From Triticum aestivum (taxonomy: Eukaryota > Streptophyta > Magnoliopsida > Poales > Poaceae): a stretch of DNA of 64,000 bases. The notes under the pieces were generated by a model. That model was not told the DNA's origin. It made no database searches and was given only the letters and a program-made list of their open reading frames with translations. The position numbers and the translations under genes were made by a program. Shown here in pieces: positions 1 through 11,301 of this stretch. The DNA lies in the NCBI RefSeq assembly GCF_018294505.1, contig NC_057800.1:159008323-159072322 (forward strand), in the 5' to 3' direction. Every line of letters begins with the position of its first letter. Position 1 is the stretch's first letter.

Positions 1-193
1 CGTTTTTGAAATTTGCATTTAGGCCCCAAATAAATGTTCATCCTGTTCGGCTTGATTTTAGAAGTCGGGGAAAATTTATTTCGGGATTTTTGGAGTCCAT
101 TTAGTATTTCTTTTATTTGTTTTTATGGTGTAATTATTTAAAAAAACGCGCAACCGACTTAGAGCCGGTTTCGGCCAGGACTCTTCGAGCCAG

Positions 194-203
194 CCTTTAT
201 AAG
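194..203 (+). promoter_or_regulatory. TATA-like box of the E 5' LTR promoter
   Basis: CTTTATAAGG sits at the start of the GC-rich block. The same position in the 3' LTR has CCTTATAAGG (15835-15844), the H 5' LTR has GCTTTATAAG on the minus strand (14091-14100), and solo LTR S has a weaker CTTAAATAG near 21695. Promoter function is inferred from position and conservation. Confidence 0.5.
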
Positions 204-1416
204 GAGCCGACCCGAGCCCATAAGCCCACCCCACGCCTAACCCTAACCCTAGCAGCCCTAAGCCGCCGCCCCACGTCGCGCCACCGCATGCCCGCCAGAG
301 GTTGACCCCGCCGCCGCTGGTTTTTTGTTCTGTTTTTTTAGATTCGTTTTTTATTTAGATCAGTTTATTTTCCAGTTTAGTTTATTTAGCGAGCGTTTGT
401 TCGTTTTAACGAACGCGTTCACCGTTTAGTTACAGAAAACGAACGTTCGCTCGTTAATCTTTTCGTCGTTTTTCTTTTTCTCGGATTTTCCACGATTATT
501 TCTGATCGCGATTTCAGATCCGATTCTCGTTCTAGTATAACTTTTTGCTCGTTTATCAAAATCAGGCGATTCAAGTGCCTAGAGTTTCGTCTCGAAGCTC
601 TCTTTCCATTTAAACAACTCAAACAAGTTTTTGCTTCTATAAAATTTGACCTAGATCCAGATTAGTAAACGAAACTTGTTTCTTTCGCCGTTTGACTTTT
701 GTTGCTTCCTTCGTTTTGATTCTTTTTGCAAATCGGAGTTCTTAAGTTGAACTTTCTGGTTAGATCTCTTATTTGAGTTTTACCTGTGCATTAGTTGAGT
801 ACTTATTGTATGCTCGTTTGTTTGCGATAGAGTATCCGGAGGGCGCCGCTAGCTTCTTTGAATCTCTAGGTTTCACGGATCATCAGCAAGGCAAGTAACA
901 CTTTGATCATACCTCCTACTACCCAATTTTTATTGCATTAGATAAATCCTCAAACATTGCATGAATAGGATCTAATTAAATTGTGGGTTTTGGGAAGTAG
1001 ATGAGGCAGTACCTATTACCTGTTTTATTATCAAACCTTTGGGAGTTACTTCTACGCGTTGCTTATATTGCCATGCTATGCTAGTAGACGTGGATTGGGT
1101 GAGTGTATCCATGACAGATGTGAGATTGTTAAATTAATGGTTTATCTAAGGTGGCAACTTAAACACACATCTGGGTGGATTGAGGCACCTGGGTATTCCA
1201 GCGATTGCCTGTTTTTCTTTATGGACCGCCACCCAGGCTCAAAGGGATCATGAGATTATTCATACTAGAAACTTCCGTGTGCAGCCACAAGCTACTATGG
1301 GCTCTAGCATAGTTGACTAAGTTGTGCGAACTCTTACAGTGGTAGACTAGCAGATGTAGGGGATGTAGCTTGGTACGGTCTACCCATTCGTAAGGTGCTA
1401 GCGCTTCTGAAAGACT

Positions 1417-1629
1417 ATGTCTCGGTCATCCGTTTCTCAAACATCTTGTAGTGCAAGAATCCCAACGAAGGAGATTGAGTCTTGTGGGGAAAAGTGTGCA
1501 AACCTCTGCAGAGTGTATAAACTAATCATGGTTAACCGTGTCCCCGATTATGGACAACTTGAGTATCTAGTACTTGGATTATCATGTGAATCTCATCATG
1601 TTACTTTAATTAATATTGTTGGGTTTTAA
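1417..1629 (+). CDS. Short LTR-internal open frame, about 70 codons, conserved in all five LTR copies
   Basis: An ATG-initiated frame starting MSRSSVSQT contains CGEKCANLCRVYKL. It is open at the equivalent place in every LTR of the family: 7510-7713 (-), 12524-12742 (-), 17235-17444 (+) and 22978-23196 (+). The copies differ mainly at the C-terminus. No known domain was recognised. Five open copies could simply reflect high DNA identity between LTRs, so translation is not established. Confidence 0.25.
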   Translation: MSRSSVSQTSCSARIPTKEIESCGEKCANLCRVYKLIMVNRVPDYGQLEYLVLGLSCESHHVTLINIVGF

Positions 1630-2166
1630 TGATGATGCTTAAATGGGATTGCGAGGGTGTCTACACTCTCAATGTTTAACAACTACCATGATAGTTAAAT
1701 AAAATTTATTCCTTTGCAGTAGGGAAAAATTGGCTTTACGCAAAACTATAACCATAGAGCTTTCCACCAGCCAAATATGCATGTAGTATAGCCTTAATCT
1801 TTCATTACTCTCTATGTGTTACAGTGCCAGCATATTTCATGTGCTGACCCATTTTTGGGCTGCAACGTTCATGTTGCAGACTTTTCAGACGACGAGTAAG
1901 GTGCCTTTAGGCCATGGTTCTATACTCAGTGATGCCGTTGGAGTTGATGGACTCACTTATCTTCCAAGCCTTCCACTGTTATCGTTATTAGATGGCCTTA
2001 AGCCATATTTATTGTAATACGTTCTCTTTTGAGACATTTGATGTAATAAGTGTGTGATTGCCACTCTGTTATAAATCCTTCAAGTACTGTGAGTGTCAGC
2101 ATTACTGATCCAGGGATGACACTGATGCACAGAGATCAGACTGGTTGAGGTCTGGTCGCTACAAGA

Positions 2167-2180
2167 TGGTATCAGAGCCA
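2167..2180 (+). promoter_or_regulatory. Primer binding site of E (initiator tRNA-Met type)
   Basis: TGGTATCAGAGCCA begins three bases after the LTR end CTACA. It is the standard complement of the 3' end of plant initiator tRNA-Met and fixes the LTR/internal boundary. Confidence 0.92.
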
Positions 2181-2272
2181 GGTTGACTGTAGGACACGAC
2201 CACTAAGCTAAAGCCCTAGATCACTACTCACTCTTCTCATTTCTGACTCCTCATCTTTTCTACTCTTTTAGG

Positions 2273-3016
2273 ATGGCGGATGCAAGGAACAAGTTTACAC
2301 AACCGGATGAAGATACACCCTTTGGACGCCACTTGAAGGAAGTCACTAGATATCTGAACATCGGAGTACCAAGCTTCACCGGAACCTACAACGCCACTTT
2401 ACCTGAGGAGGAGCGCTGGATGATTCAAGTTCAAGTTCCAGGAAGGACGTTTATGCCAGTCACTGAGCCCATAGAGTTTTCCTTTGATGCACCAACCTGG
2501 AGTCTAGGAAAGAGCATGGCAGCTCACATCATCATGGGACATATTGGGGAAGTTTACCACAATGATCTCAAGGATACAATCTATCAGATTTGTGGGAGCC
2601 GAGATGAGCACTGGTAGATGATCAACACCAAGAAGGATAGATCAATCGCAACTTTCATCCAGGAGTTAAACCAGCACATTCGCCGTCAGGAGAACCAGAT
2701 GTGCGCAGACATGATAGATCTGAAGAAGGCGAGGACAAGAATCACGGAGCTGGAAGAAGAACTCAAGGCTACACATGAAGATTATATTGAGGAAATCGAA
2801 GTATTAGTGGAGAAGAATGAAGACCTAATCAAGAAGATCGGAATATTCATGGGAGACCCTACACCAGTAGAAGAAGACGAAGAACCCAAGGAGATTCGCC
2901 CGGAAGACTACATCATCATCGACGACACCGACTCAGACCCAGACGATAGTGATGATGACTATGTTGATGAAGCTGGAGCAGATATCATGGAGTCTGCAAC
3001 CGAAGAATATTTCTAG
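2273..3016 (+). pseudogene. Accessory ORF upstream of gag in E, one in-frame stop
   Basis: Its function is unknown. The frame encodes MADARNKFTQ... and is broken only by a TAG at 2615-2617, where the copy in element H (11302-12045) has GAG (Glu115). The rest aligns to the end, ATEEYF. In the intact copy residues 1-110 look folded, about 131-190 are a heptad-rich coiled coil, and 200-245 are very acidic. It lies between the PBS and gag, in sense, with about 200 bases to the Gag start. Standard gag-pol elements lack this extra gene; related hypothetical proteins occur in grass repeats from memory. Confidence 0.8.
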
Positions 3017-3214
3017 TAGACCACCCCATCAGTAGTAGTATTCCACCATGTAAATAGAGTTGTCCGTGCACTTTTGCGATAGTTAGACCGATTGTATGCC
3101 CTTGTTTGACTGAATGAAGTGATTTTGTGTGCTTTTGCCTCATGTGCATATGGGTAGTGTTTTATCTCTAGACCCCTCTCTATTCTTAAATCTCATCTTT
3201 TCTAAACCCATCAG

Positions 3215-4209
3215 ATGCCTCCGAGACGTGACCCCGGATTTACCTTTCCACCGGAGCTCACTCAATTGATCCAGCAGCAGAATACATTGATGCAGTTGCT
3301 AGTCCAGAATCAGAATCAGGGGAACAACAACAACAACCCACCACCACCACCACTTGTTGATCACTTAACCCGTTTTCTTAGGCTGAACCTGCCGGTGTTC
3401 TCCAGTAGCACCGAGCCTATAGTAGTGGATGATTGGCTCCGCAAGACAACAAGGGAGTTGACCATGACAGGATGCACAGATGCGGAAAAGGTGAAGTTTG
3501 CCGCACATCAGTTGGATGGACCCGTAGCATCATGGTGGGAGAATTTCACAGCCACTTACCCTATCAGCACTGTCACGTGGGACCAGTTTCAGCAGGCTTT
3601 CCGTACTGCCCATGTTTCAGTAGGAGCAATGGCCATGAAGAAGCGTGAGTTTTGCAACTTGCACCAAGGAGGACAGACAGTTGGCCAGTATGTGGATGAC
3701 TTTAGTAAGCTAGCACATTATGCCCAGATGATGTTGCTACGGATGCAGCTAAATAGGAGAAGTTTCTGGAAGGACTGAATGATGAGTTGAGCATGTAGTT
3801 GATGGTAGCAAGCTTCAACAACTACCAGGAGTTGGTAGATTGCGCTCTTATGATTGAAGGGAAGCAGCAGCCGATTGGAAATCGTAAGAGGAAGTATGGA
3901 CAAGGGAAGTACAATTCTGGAGCGCAGCAGAAGCCCTGTTTTACCCCTAAACCGTGAGGACCTTTTCAGCATACCCATGGGGGAGGAAGTTCACATAATC
4001 ATAATGGCCCCAAGAATGGTAATGGGAATCGAGGAAGCAACGGCCAGAACCGTATCAACCCATCAACACCAGCCAAGAGAGACCTGAGCCAAGTCACTTG
4101 CTTTAAGTGTCAGAAGACCGGACATTATGCCAATGAATGTCCTAAATCCCAGAATGGAAATGGCAATGGAAGATCTGGGAAGAAGCCGAACCCTTTCAAT
4201 AGGGGACAG
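3215..4209 (+). pseudogene. gag of element E (capsid and nucleocapsid), frameshifted
   Basis: Gag would form the virus-like particle that packages element RNA. It starts MPPRRDPGFTF and has a Gln/Asn/Pro-rich N-terminus, then a retrotransposon Gag core (WWENF, FRTAHV). A frameshift near 3721 (APDD becomes AQMM, one base lost compared with H) moves the rest to another frame. The zinc knuckle CFKCQKTGHYANEC lies at about 4100-4141 and keeps all its Cys/His residues. A stop follows at about 3776. Confidence 0.88.
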
Positions 4210-6125
4210 GTGAACCACGTTAACGTGGAGGAGGTTGAAGCTCAGCCAGATGCAGTAATAGGTATGTTTTTGGTTATGTCATTTACTGCACTTGTTCTTT
4301 TTGATACTGGTGCATCGCATTCATATATCTCAAGGGGATTTGTGGATAAGTATAAACTCCCAACTCAAGCCCTTAGGTCACCCATGTTAGTAACCTCGCC
4401 TGGAGCAGAGTATATGGCTAGTCTGTGGTGTGATCAGTTACCATTAAGGATTGGTAACTATGTATTTCCCTCGGACCTAATAGTATTAGAATATCAAGGA
4501 ATGGATGTGATATTAGGCATGGATTAGTTATCGAAGTATGAAGGGAACATTGAATGCGCCAGTAAATCAATTTTGCATACAACGCTAGAAGGAAGAAGAA
4601 TCAAGTATGTATCCCGGCATGTGCCTAAGAGGACTCAAGTAAATTCCTTAACAGGAGTTGTGCAGGAGGAAGTACGAGTGCTGAAGGATTTCCCTGAGGT
4701 ATTTCTAGAGGAGTTACCAGGCATGCCACCGGATAGAGATATTGAGTTTTTGATTGAACTTTTACCAGGCACAGGGCCAATATCTAAGAGACCATACAGG
4801 ATGCCCGCAAAAGATTTGGAGGAGATTAAGAAGCAGATTAAAGAGTTACTGGATAAAGGCTATATTCGCCCAAGTTCTTTGCCTTGGGGATCGCCGGTAC
4901 TTCTAGTGGAAAAGAAGGATGGATCGTTAAGGATGGTTGTTGATTATCGAGGATTGAATGAAGTAACAACCAAGAACAAGTACCCACTATCGATGATCAA
5001 TGATCTGTTTGATCGATTGCAAGGAGCTAAGGTATTTTCCAAGAACGATCTGCGATCAGGATACCATCAGTTTAAGATTCAAGAACAGGATATACCTAAG
5101 ACGGCTTTTATCACCAGGTATGGGCTGTACGAGTACACCGTTACGTCATTTGGTCTGACTAACACACCTGCCTATTTTATGAACATGATGAACAAAGTGT
5201 TTATGGAGTTTTTGGATAAGTTCGTCGTAGTGTTCATTGATGATATTCTGGTTTACTCGAAGAATGAAGAGGAGCATAAGGAGCATATGCGTTTGGTACT
5301 TGAGAAGCTCAGAGAACATCAGTTTTATGCCAAGTTTAGCAAATGTGAGTTTTGATTGAAGGAAGTTGGATTCCTCGGACACATTATATCCGGAGAAGGT
5401 ATAGCAGTAGATGCCACCAAGGTTGTCACTGTGACAAATTGGGAAGCCCCAACAACAGTTGGAGAAATCCGGAGTTTTCTTGGACTTGCAGGATACTACC
5501 GGATATTCATTGAAAATTTCTCGAAGATTGTGAAGCCTATGACGGAGTTGTTGAAGAAGGATAGCAAGTTCAAATGGACTGAGGAATGTGAGGCCAGTTT
5601 CCAGGAGTTGAAGAAACGTCTGGTTACATCACCAGTGTTGATTTTGCCGGATCAGAACAAAGATTATGAGGTGTATTGCGATGCTTCACGTCGAGGACTT
5701 GGAGCAGTGCTTATGCAGGAGGGAAGAGTTGTTTCATATGCCTCACGAGAGCAAAGCCTCATGAGTTGAATTATTCCACGCATGATTTGGAGTTAGCAGC
5801 CGTAGTGCATGCCTTAAACACTTGGAGACATTTTCTCATTGGAAACCATTGTGAGGTGTACACGGATCACAAGAGTTTGAAGTACATTTTCACACAGAAG
5901 GAGCTAAATCTCAGGCAAACAAGATGGTTAGAGCTCACCAAGGATTATGACATGAGATTGCATTATCATCCCGGAAAGGCTAACGTAGTAGCCGATGCGC
6001 TGAGCCGTAAAAGCCATGTGAACACCCTAATGATGGGAGATTTACCAAAGGAGTTAGCCAAGGACCTTCGTGAGCTATGTTTGCAGATAGTTCCGAGAGG
6101 CTATGTAGCAGCATTGGAGATTTAG
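4210..6125 (+). pseudogene. protease, reverse transcriptase and RNase H of element E
   Basis: Domains in order: aspartic protease with FDTGASHSYIS (about 4300-4330); a stop replacing Trp in ILGMDW (4525-4527); RT with the YRMPAKDL and [18 protein letters not shown] blocks, the first catalytic Asp in [12 protein letters not shown] and the second pair in [10 protein letters not shown] (5230-5260); a TGA at 5353-5355; then RNase H with [11 protein letters not shown] and [12 protein letters not shown] frame change near 5740-5770 separates RNase H into two frames. Catalytic residues are mostly kept, so the damage is mainly nonsense and frameshift mutations. Confidence 0.92.
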
Positions 6126-6131
6126 TCTACT

Positions 6132-6963
6132 TTGATGGATAAGATCAGAGAATCTCAGAAGACTGAAAAGGAGGTTGCCTCTCTAAAGGAGAAGATGTGC
6201 AAAGGAAAAGTTAAAGGATTTCGTGAGGATGAGCATGATACCCTATGGTTTAAAGACCGTGTTTATGTGCCTAACGACCCGAAGATCAGGAAGTTAATTC
6301 TGCAGGAGGCCCATGATTCACCATATTCGATTCATCCAGGAAATACCAAGATGTATATGGATTTGAAGGATACTTTCTGGTGGACCGGAATGAAGAAGGA
6401 TATTGCGGAGTATGTAGCAATTTGTGATGTATGTCAGAGAGTAAAGGCAGAGCATCAGAAGCCAGCAGGATTGTTACAGCCATTGCCGATACCCGAATGG
6501 AAGTGGGATAAGCTAGGCATGGATTTTACTATGGGATTGCCCAGAACTCGTTCAGGCTATGACTCGATTTGGGTTGTAGTCGATCGTTTGACAAAGGTAG
6601 CTCATTTCATCCCAGTGAAGACTACCTACACCAGTGCTAAGTTGGCAAAGATATACATGACCAAGATTGTATGTCTGCATGGAGTTCCAAGGAGTATTGT
6701 ATCAGATAGAGGAACCCAGTTTACCTCAAAGTTCTGGAATCAGTTGCACGAAACTTTGGGTACCAGGCTAGAGTTCAGTACATCTTTTCATTCGCAGACA
6801 GATGGACAGACCGAGAGAGTCAATCAGATTTTGGAGGATATGCTGAGAGCTTGCGTGCTAGATTACAGATCTAGTTGGGACGAAAATTTGACTTATGCAG
6901 AGCTATCCTACAACAACAGTTATCAATCTAGTTTGAAGATGGCCCCTTTCGAAGCCTTGTACG
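6132..6963 (+). pseudogene. integrase of E, N-terminal and catalytic part, cut by insertion of H
   Basis: The zinc-binding H-H-C-C segment lies between HPGNTKM and CDVCQRVK. The D,D,E core is visible: GMDFTMGLP, VSDRGTQF and TDGQTERVNQILED. The frame is open to the insertion point. H sits between 6963 and 14640. Removing H and one target duplication brings the frame back exactly in phase with 14645 onward, the usual GRRCRTP segment of this integrase family. Confidence 0.93.
6959..6963. repeat. Target site duplication of H, left copy (GTACG)
   Basis: The five bases before the H terminus TGTAGCGACC are GTACG; the right copy at 14640-14644 is GTGCG. One substitution since insertion is the simplest reading. 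Confidence 0.8.
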
Positions 6964-8562
6964 TGTAGCGACCATACCTCAAACAGTCGGATCTTTGTGC
7001 TCATGTGTCATCCCTGGATCAGTAATGCTGACACCACACAGTACTTGAAGGATTTATAACAGAGTAGCAATCACACACTTATTACATCGAGTGTCTCAAT
7101 AGAGAACTTATTACAATAAATATGGCTTAAGGCCATCTAATAACGATAACAGCGGAAGGCTTAGAAGATAAGTGAGTCCATCAACTCCAACGGCATCACT
7201 GAGTATAGAACCACGACCTAAAACTCCTTAATCGTCGTCTAAAAAGTCTACAACATTAAAGTTGCAGCCCGAAAATGGGTCCGCACATGGAATATGCTGG
7301 CAAGGTAACACATGGAGAATAATGGAATGAAACAGCTATACTATATGCATATTTGGCTGGTGGAAGGCTCTATGGTTACAGTTTTGCGTAAAGCTAATTT
7401 TTCCCTACTGCAAAGGAATAGATTTTATTTAACTATCATGGTAGTTGTTAAACATTGAGAATGGTTGACAGCATCCTGAATCCCAATTAGACATCATTAA
7501 ACAAACCCGTCAACTTAATTTTATAGTAACATGTTGAGATTCACATGATAATCCAAGTACTAGATACTCAAGATGTCCATAACCGGGGACACGGCTAACC
7601 ATGATTAGTTTATACACTCTGCAGAGGTTTGCGCACTTTTCCCCACAAGACTCGATCGCCTCCATTTGGTTTCTCGCACTACATGGTGTTTGAGAAATGG
7701 ATGACCGAGACATAGTCTTTCAGAAGTGCTAGCACCTTACGATGGATACACCATTACACCTACTTTCCCCTACATCTGCTAGTCTACCCTGTAAGAGTTC
7801 GCACGGCTTAATCAACTATGCTAGAGCCCATAATAGCTTGTGGCCGCACACGGAAGTTTGTAGTATGAAAAATCTCATGATCCCTTTGGGCCTGGGTGGC
7901 GGTCCAAAAGAAAGCAGGCAAATCCTGAAATACCCAGGTACCTCAATCCACCCAGATGTGTGTTTAAGTTGCCACCTTAGATAAACCATTAATTAACGAA
8001 CTCACATCTGTCATGGATATCACTCACCCAATCCACGTCCACTAGCATAGCATAGCAATAGTAAGCAAATGTAGAAGTAACTCCCAGAGGTTTGAAAAAT
8101 AAACAGGTAATAGGTACTACCTCAACTACTTCCCAAACCCACAATTTAATTAGATCCTAATCATGCAATGTTTGAGGATTGATCTAATGCAATAAAACTG
8201 GGTAGTAGGAGGTATGATCAAAGTGTTACTTGCCTTGCTGATGATCCGTGAAACCTAGAGATTCGAAGTAACAGGCGGCGCACTCCGGGTATTTTATGGC
8301 AGACAAACAAACAAGCATACAATAAGTACTTAACTAATGCACATGTAAAACTCAAATAAGAGATCTAACCAGAAGGTTCAACTTAAGAACTCCAGTTTGC
8401 AAAAAAATCAAATCAAACGAAGCAACGAAAGTCAAACAACGAAAGAAAACAAACTTCGTTCTACTAATCTGGATCTAAGTCAATTTTTACAGAAGCAAAA
8501 ACTTATTTGAGTTGGTTAAACGGATAGAGGGTTTCGAGACGAAACTACAGGTGCTTGATCGC
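6964..8562 (-). repeat. 3' LTR of H, truncated
   Basis: About 1.6 kb matching the 3'-terminal part of the family LTR. Homology stops near 8562 within the sequence that in other copies continues towards the GC-rich promoter block. The promoter, TATA box and LTR start are therefore missing. About 18 unmatched bases (8563-8580) separate it from the broken RNase H gene. Confidence 0.88.
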
Positions 8563-8578
8563 GTTTATTGAAAATTTG

Positions 8579-9445
8579 TGGTGAGGCATATGAAACAACT
8601 CTCCCTTCCTGCATAAGCACTGCTCCAAGTCCTCGATGTGAAGCGTCGCAATACACCTCATAATACTTGGTCTGGTCTGGCAAAATCAACACTGATGAAG
8701 TAACCAAGCATTTCTTCAACTCCTGGAAACTAGCCTCACACTCCTCAGTCCATATGAATTTGGTATCCTTCTTTAACAACTCCGTCATAGGTTTTGCAAT
8801 CTTAGAGGAATTCTTAATAAATCTCCGGTAGTATCCTGCGAGTCTAAGGAAACTCCAGATCTCTCCAACTGTTGTCGCTGCTTTCCAATTGGTCACAGTG
8901 ATAACCTTTGTGGGATCAACTGCTATTCCTTCTCCGGATATAACGTGTCCGAGGAATCCTACTTCCTTCAACCAAAACACACATTTGCTGAACTTGGCAT
9001 ACAACAGATGTTCTCTGAGCTTCTCAAGTACCAATCGCAAATGTTCCTTATGTTCCTCTTCATTCTTTGAGTAAACCAGAATATCATCAATGAACACCAC
9101 GACGAACTTATCCAAGAACTCCATAAACACTTTGTTCATCATGTTCATAAAATAGGCAGGTGCATTAGTCAGACCAAATGACATAACGGTGTACTCATAC
9201 AGCCCATATCTTGTGGTGAATGTTGTCTTAGGTATGTCTTGCTCCCGAATCTTCAATTGATGGTACCCTGATCGCAAATCGATCTTGGAAAACACTTTAG
9301 CTCCTTGCAATCGATCAAACAGATCATTGATCATTGGTAGTGGGTACTTGTTCTTGATCGTTACTTCATTCAACCCATGATAATCAACAACCATCCTTAA
9401 CGACCCATCCTTTTTCTCCACTAGAAATACTGGCGATCCCCAAGG
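8579..9445 (-). pseudogene. reverse transcriptase and N-terminal RNase H of H, truncated by deletion
   Basis: Minus-strand frame from [18 protein letters not shown] through [12 protein letters not shown] and [10 protein letters not shown] to the RNase H start [19 protein letters not shown]. At SYAS it loses homology and runs into filler and LTR sequence. A one-base deletion near 9445-9450 separates this frame from the upstream Gag-protease frame. RT catalytic Asp residues are intact; RNase H lacks most of its active site. Confidence 0.9.
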
Positions 9446-11106
9446 CGAGGAATTGGGCGAATGTAACCTTTATCCAGTAACTCCTTAATCTGCTTCTTAA
9501 TCTCCACCAAATCCTTTGCGGGCATCCTGTATGGTCTCTTCGATATTGGCACTGTGCCTGGCAAAGGCTCAATCAAAAACTCGATATCTCTATCCGGTGG
9601 CATGCCTGGCAACTCTTCTGGAAATACACCAGGGAAATCCCTTACCACTGGTACTTCCTCCTGCACAACTCCTGATAGGGAATTTACTTGTGTCCTATTT
9701 GGCGCATGACGGGATACATACTTGATCCTTCTTCCTTCTGGCGTCGTAAGCAAAATTGTCTTACTGGCGCAATCGATGTTTCCCCCATACTTCGACAGCC
9801 AATCCATACCGAGAATTACATCCAAACCTTGGGATTCCAGAATGATTAAATCCGTTGGGAAAACATGCCTTCCTATACTTAATGGCACTTGGAAACATCC
9901 TTGACTGGCCATATACTCCGCTCCTGGTGAGCTTACTAGCATAGGTGTTCTAAGAACCTTAGTGGGCAAGTTATACTTATCCACAAATCCCCTTGATATG
10001 TATGAATGCGATGCACCAGTATAAAAAAGAACGAGTGCAGTAAATGATTTAACCAAAAACTTACCTATTACTGCATCTGGCTGCTCTTCAACCTCCTCCA
10101 CGTTAACGTGGTTCACATGTCCCCTATTGAAAGGGTTCGGCTTCTTCCCAGAGCTTCCATTGCCATTCTGGCCTTCAGGACATTCATTGGCATAATGTCC
10201 GGTCTTCTGACACTTAAAGGAAGTGACTTGGCCCAGGTCTTTCTTGGCTGGGGTTGATGGGTTGGTACGGTTCTGTCCGTTGCTTCCTCCATTACCATTA
10301 CCATTCTTGGTGCCATTGTGATTGTGCGAGCTACCTCCTCCATGGGTATGCTGAAAATGTCCTCCTGATCTAGGGGTAAATAGTGGCTTCTGCTGAGCTC
10401 CTGAATTGTACTTTCCTTGTGCATACTTCTTCTTGCGATTTTCAATTTGCTGCTGCTTCCCTTCAGTCATAAGGGCACGATCTACCAACTCCTGGTAGTT
10501 GTTGAAGGTTGCTACCATCAACTGCATGCTCAACTCATCATTCAGTCCTTCCAGAAACTTCTCCTGCTTAGCTGCATCCGTAGCAACGTCATCTGGGGCA
10601 TAGCGTGCTAATTTACTAAAGTCCTCCACATACTCGCCAACTGTCCGTTCTCCTTGGCGCAAGTTGCGAAACTCTCGCTTCTTCAAGGCCATGGCTCCTG
10701 CTGAAACATGGGCAATTCGAAAAGCCTGCTGAAACTGGTCCCATATGACAGTGTCGACAGGGAAAGTGGCTGTGAAATTCTCCCACCATGATGCTGCGGG
10801 TCCTTCAAGCTGATGTGTGGCAAACTTCACCTTTTCCGCATCCGTGCATCCTGCTGTGGTCAACTCTCTAGCTGTCTTGCGGAGCCAATCATCTGCTACT
10901 ATTGGCTCGGTGCTACTGGAAAACACCGACGGATTCAGCCTAAGAAAACAGGCTAAGTAATCAACAAGTGGTGGTGGTGGTGGGTTGTTGTTGTTGTTCC
11001 CTTGATTCTGATTCTGGACTAGCAACTGCATCAATGTGTTCTGCTGCTGGATCAACTGGGTGAGCTCCGGCGGGAAGGTAAATCCAGGGTCTCGTCTCGG
11101 AGGCAT
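9421..11106 (-). pseudogene. gag-protease of H: long open frame with mutated catalytic residues
   Basis: A 561-codon open frame. Gag core at about residues 50-225; His/Gly/Asn-rich linker 245-285; zinc knuckle at 296-309; protease from about 345; start of RT at about 520. The first knuckle Cys is Ser296 (codon TCC at 10221-10219; E has TGC). The catalytic protease motif reads FYTGAS, with Tyr362 replacing Asp (codon 10023-10021; E has Asp). The open frame therefore hides loss of protease and probably weakened RNA binding. It ends by a frameshift at the start of RT. Confidence 0.92.
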
Positions 11107-11301
11107 CTGAGGGTTTAGAAAAGATGAGATTTAAGAATAGAGGGGGTCTAAAGAGAAAACACTACCCATATGCACATGAGGCAAAAGCAAACAATTCACT
11201 TCATTCAATCAACCAAGGGCATACAATCGATCTAACTATCGCAAAAGTGCTCGGACTACTGTATTTACATGGTGGACTACTACTACTGATGAGGTGGTCT
11301 A

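Larger units (their letters stand above)
1..2163 (+). repeat. 5' LTR of element E (left end outside window)
   Basis: It matches the 3' LTR at 15300-17939 throughout, entering about 340 bases in, and ends in CTACA immediately before the primer binding site. A TATA-like CTTTATAAGG lies at 194-203, in a GC-rich stretch followed by GTTC/GAAC repeats near 385-460. It is non-coding for the retroelement proteins. A short open frame at 1417-1629 recurs in the other LTR copies and is listed separately. Confidence 0.92.

Noticed and set aside
235..255. Telomere-like CCCTAA repeats
   Set aside because: Only two or three units, at the same place in LTR copies; not an interstitial telomere array.
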